A stretch of DNA of 7,481 bases, from assembly GCA_025354845.1 (NCBI GenBank), contig JANXMD010000290.1, positions 1 through 7,481 of the forward strand, read 5' to 3'. The translations under genes and the position numbers were made by a program. Below the pieces are notes generated by a model. The model worked only from the letters and a program-made list of their open reading frames with translations, did no database searches and was not told the DNA's origin. The stretch is from Verrucomicrobiota bacterium. GTDB taxonomy: Bacteria > Verrucomicrobiota > Verrucomicrobiia > Limisphaerales > UBA9464. This document shows positions 6,417 through 7,481 of the stretch, piece by piece. Every line of letters starts with the position of its first letter. Position 1 is the stretch's first letter.

Positions 6417-7481
6417 ATGGCTGTTTCTGATGCCGTGGTCCTCTCTCGATCCGCGTGGATCGACAATCTGCGCACTGCGATGGTGCTGTTGGTGGTCAAT
6501 ATGCACGCGTGTGTGACCTACAGTCATGTGGGTGGCTGGTACATTAAGGATCCACCGGAGCCGGGTCTCGAGGTGAAGATTCCGTTCCTCTACTGGCAGG
6601 GGCATCTGCAGGCGTTTTTCATGGGCCTGCTGTTTTTTCTCGCGGGGGTGTTTGCCCATGGGGCGTGCGCACGGCGGGGTCCTGCGGGGTTTGTTCGGGA
6701 ACGCCTGCTGCGGCTCGGGGCGCCCGCTGCGTTTTACATGCTCGTCATTCAACCCCTGATTGGATTGGTGCTGATGCGCAAGGCGGGCGATCCGGCGGTT
6801 GGGGAGTTGTATCTCCGCTACCTGACTTCCGGGCGTGTGCTCAGCGGCAGCGGGCCGCTGTGGTTTGCGATTGCCCTGCTGATCTTTTGCATGCTGCTGG
6901 CGATGAAGCGGGCGATTCGCCCGGCGGCGGATCGCGTCGATCGGCGACCGGCTCCATCGCGGGTGCAGACCGTTGCTTTCGCACTCCTGCTGGTGGCGGC
7001 CACGTTTACCTTCCGGCTAGTGCAGCCGTTGGACACGGATTTCTTCAACATGCAGATCGGGTTCTTCGCCCAATACATCGGCGTGTTCACCGTGGGTGTA
7101 TTGGCCGGACGACACGGCTGGCTCGAAGCGCTCGCGTCCTCCCGGATGGCGGCCCGGGCGGGATGGTTGGTGCTGGTCGCCGGACCGCTGGGACTGACCG
7201 CTACCTTGATGCTGGGTGGGGTGATGAAGACCGGTGATTTTCAACCATTCAAAGGGGGCTGGCACTGGCCGGCATTTGGCTTGGCAGCGTGGGAGCAACT
7301 TTCGGGAGTGGCCCTGGGCCTCGGGGCGATGGCGTTGTTTCAACGGCGATTCAATACAGAGGGCCCCTTCGCGCGCTGGATGGCGCGGCATTCCTTCGGG
7401 GTCTACGTGTTGCACGCGCCGATCCTCGTGGCGCTCACGCTCGCGATGCATTCGCTGCCGGGCGGGCCGGTGGCGAAGATG
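6417..7481 (+). CDS. Acyltransferase 3 family membrane protein, 3' end outside the window
   Basis: The frame runs open from ATG 6417 to the right edge (355 codons, no stop), so the C-terminus is missing. It is a polytopic membrane protein with about nine hydrophobic segments, near residues 19-37, 57-80, 98-120, 146-163, 185-203, 213-231, 248-268, 284-308 and 325-345. The first carries the R-X10-H signature of the acyltransferase 3 family (R19, H30, following WIDNL). GPLWFAIALLIF (146-157) and RHSFGVYVLHAPIL (324-337) match conserved late features of the family. Such proteins move acyl groups (acetyl, succinyl and others) across or at the inner membrane onto surface glycans, periplasmic glucans or lipids; MdoC/OpgC and OafA are known members. 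The layout is closer to stand-alone MdoC-like proteins than to SGNH fusions, but substrate and acyl donor cannot be told. ATG 6417 places the R-X10-H helix at the usual distance from the start; ATG 6330 in frame would add 29 residues of unlikely sequence. Neither start has a clear Shine-Dalgarno site. Confidence 0.9.
   Translation, partial: MAVSDAVVLSRSAWIDNLRTAMVLLVVNMHACVTYSHVGGWYIKDPPEPGLEVKIPFLYWQGHLQAFFMGLLFFLAGVFAHGACARRGPAGFVRERLLRLGAPAAFYMLVIQPLIGLVLMRKAGDPAVGELYLRYLTSGRVLSGSGPLWFAIALLIFCMLLAMKRAIRPAADRVDRRPAPSRVQTVAFALLLVAATFTFRLVQPLDTDFFNMQIGFFAQYIGVFTVGVLAGRHGWLEALASSRMAARAGWLVLVAGPLGLTATLMLGGVMKTGDFQPFKGGWHWPAFGLAAWEQLSGVALGLGAMALFQRRFNTEGPFARWMARHSFGVYVLHAPILVALTLAMHSLPGGPVAKM

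Noticed and set aside
6665..7237. A 190-codon plus-strand frame inside the acyltransferase gene
   Set aside because: The other frame gives a coherent polytopic membrane protein with family motifs; this one is Gly/Arg-rich and lacks structure.
7017..7451. A 144-codon minus-strand frame at the right edge
   Set aside because: It is antisense to the acyltransferase transmembrane region and rich in His, Arg and Gln, as expected for a shadow of hydrophobic codons.

Overview
The window fits a GC-rich Gram-negative bacterium, and my best guess is Verrucomicrobiota. The reasons are the second gene's style (an apparent lipoprotein whose mature part opens with an LPDGRKL / SYGTRH-like segment that I associate with hypothetical verrucomicrobial proteins), weak or absent Shine-Dalgarno sites, and loosely packed genes. 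This placement is recollection and inference. No marker gene is present, and Acidobacteriota or another GC-rich phylum cannot be excluded.

Three genes are supported, all on the plus strand. (1) Positions 2-4336 hold the 3' part of a very large gene (1444 codons visible, open at the left edge). It encodes a Cys-poor, soluble-looking protein that I cannot assign to a named family. (2) Positions 4337 to about 4905 are a long stretch without a convincing gene. It contains recurring TGACGGG words, a cluster of short inverted repeats and a candidate dispersed repeat element. (3) Positions about 4906-6309 encode a putative lipoprotein or secreted protein of unknown function with an uncertain start. 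(4) After a 107-base gap with a GC-rich hairpin, positions 6417-7481 encode the first 355 residues of an integral-membrane acyltransferase-3 family protein, cut off by the right edge.

Base use changes sharply after the first gene: it is strongly GC-rich with a high GC third position, while the spacer and second gene are visibly more balanced and the third rises again. The second and third genes could be co-transcribed, but nothing in their sequences ties them to one pathway. The first gene is separated by about 570-640 bases and is probably an independent unit. No tRNA, rRNA, CRISPR array, recognisable transposase, integrase or attachment site was seen. The parts least explained by known families are the giant first protein and the repeat-like spacer.
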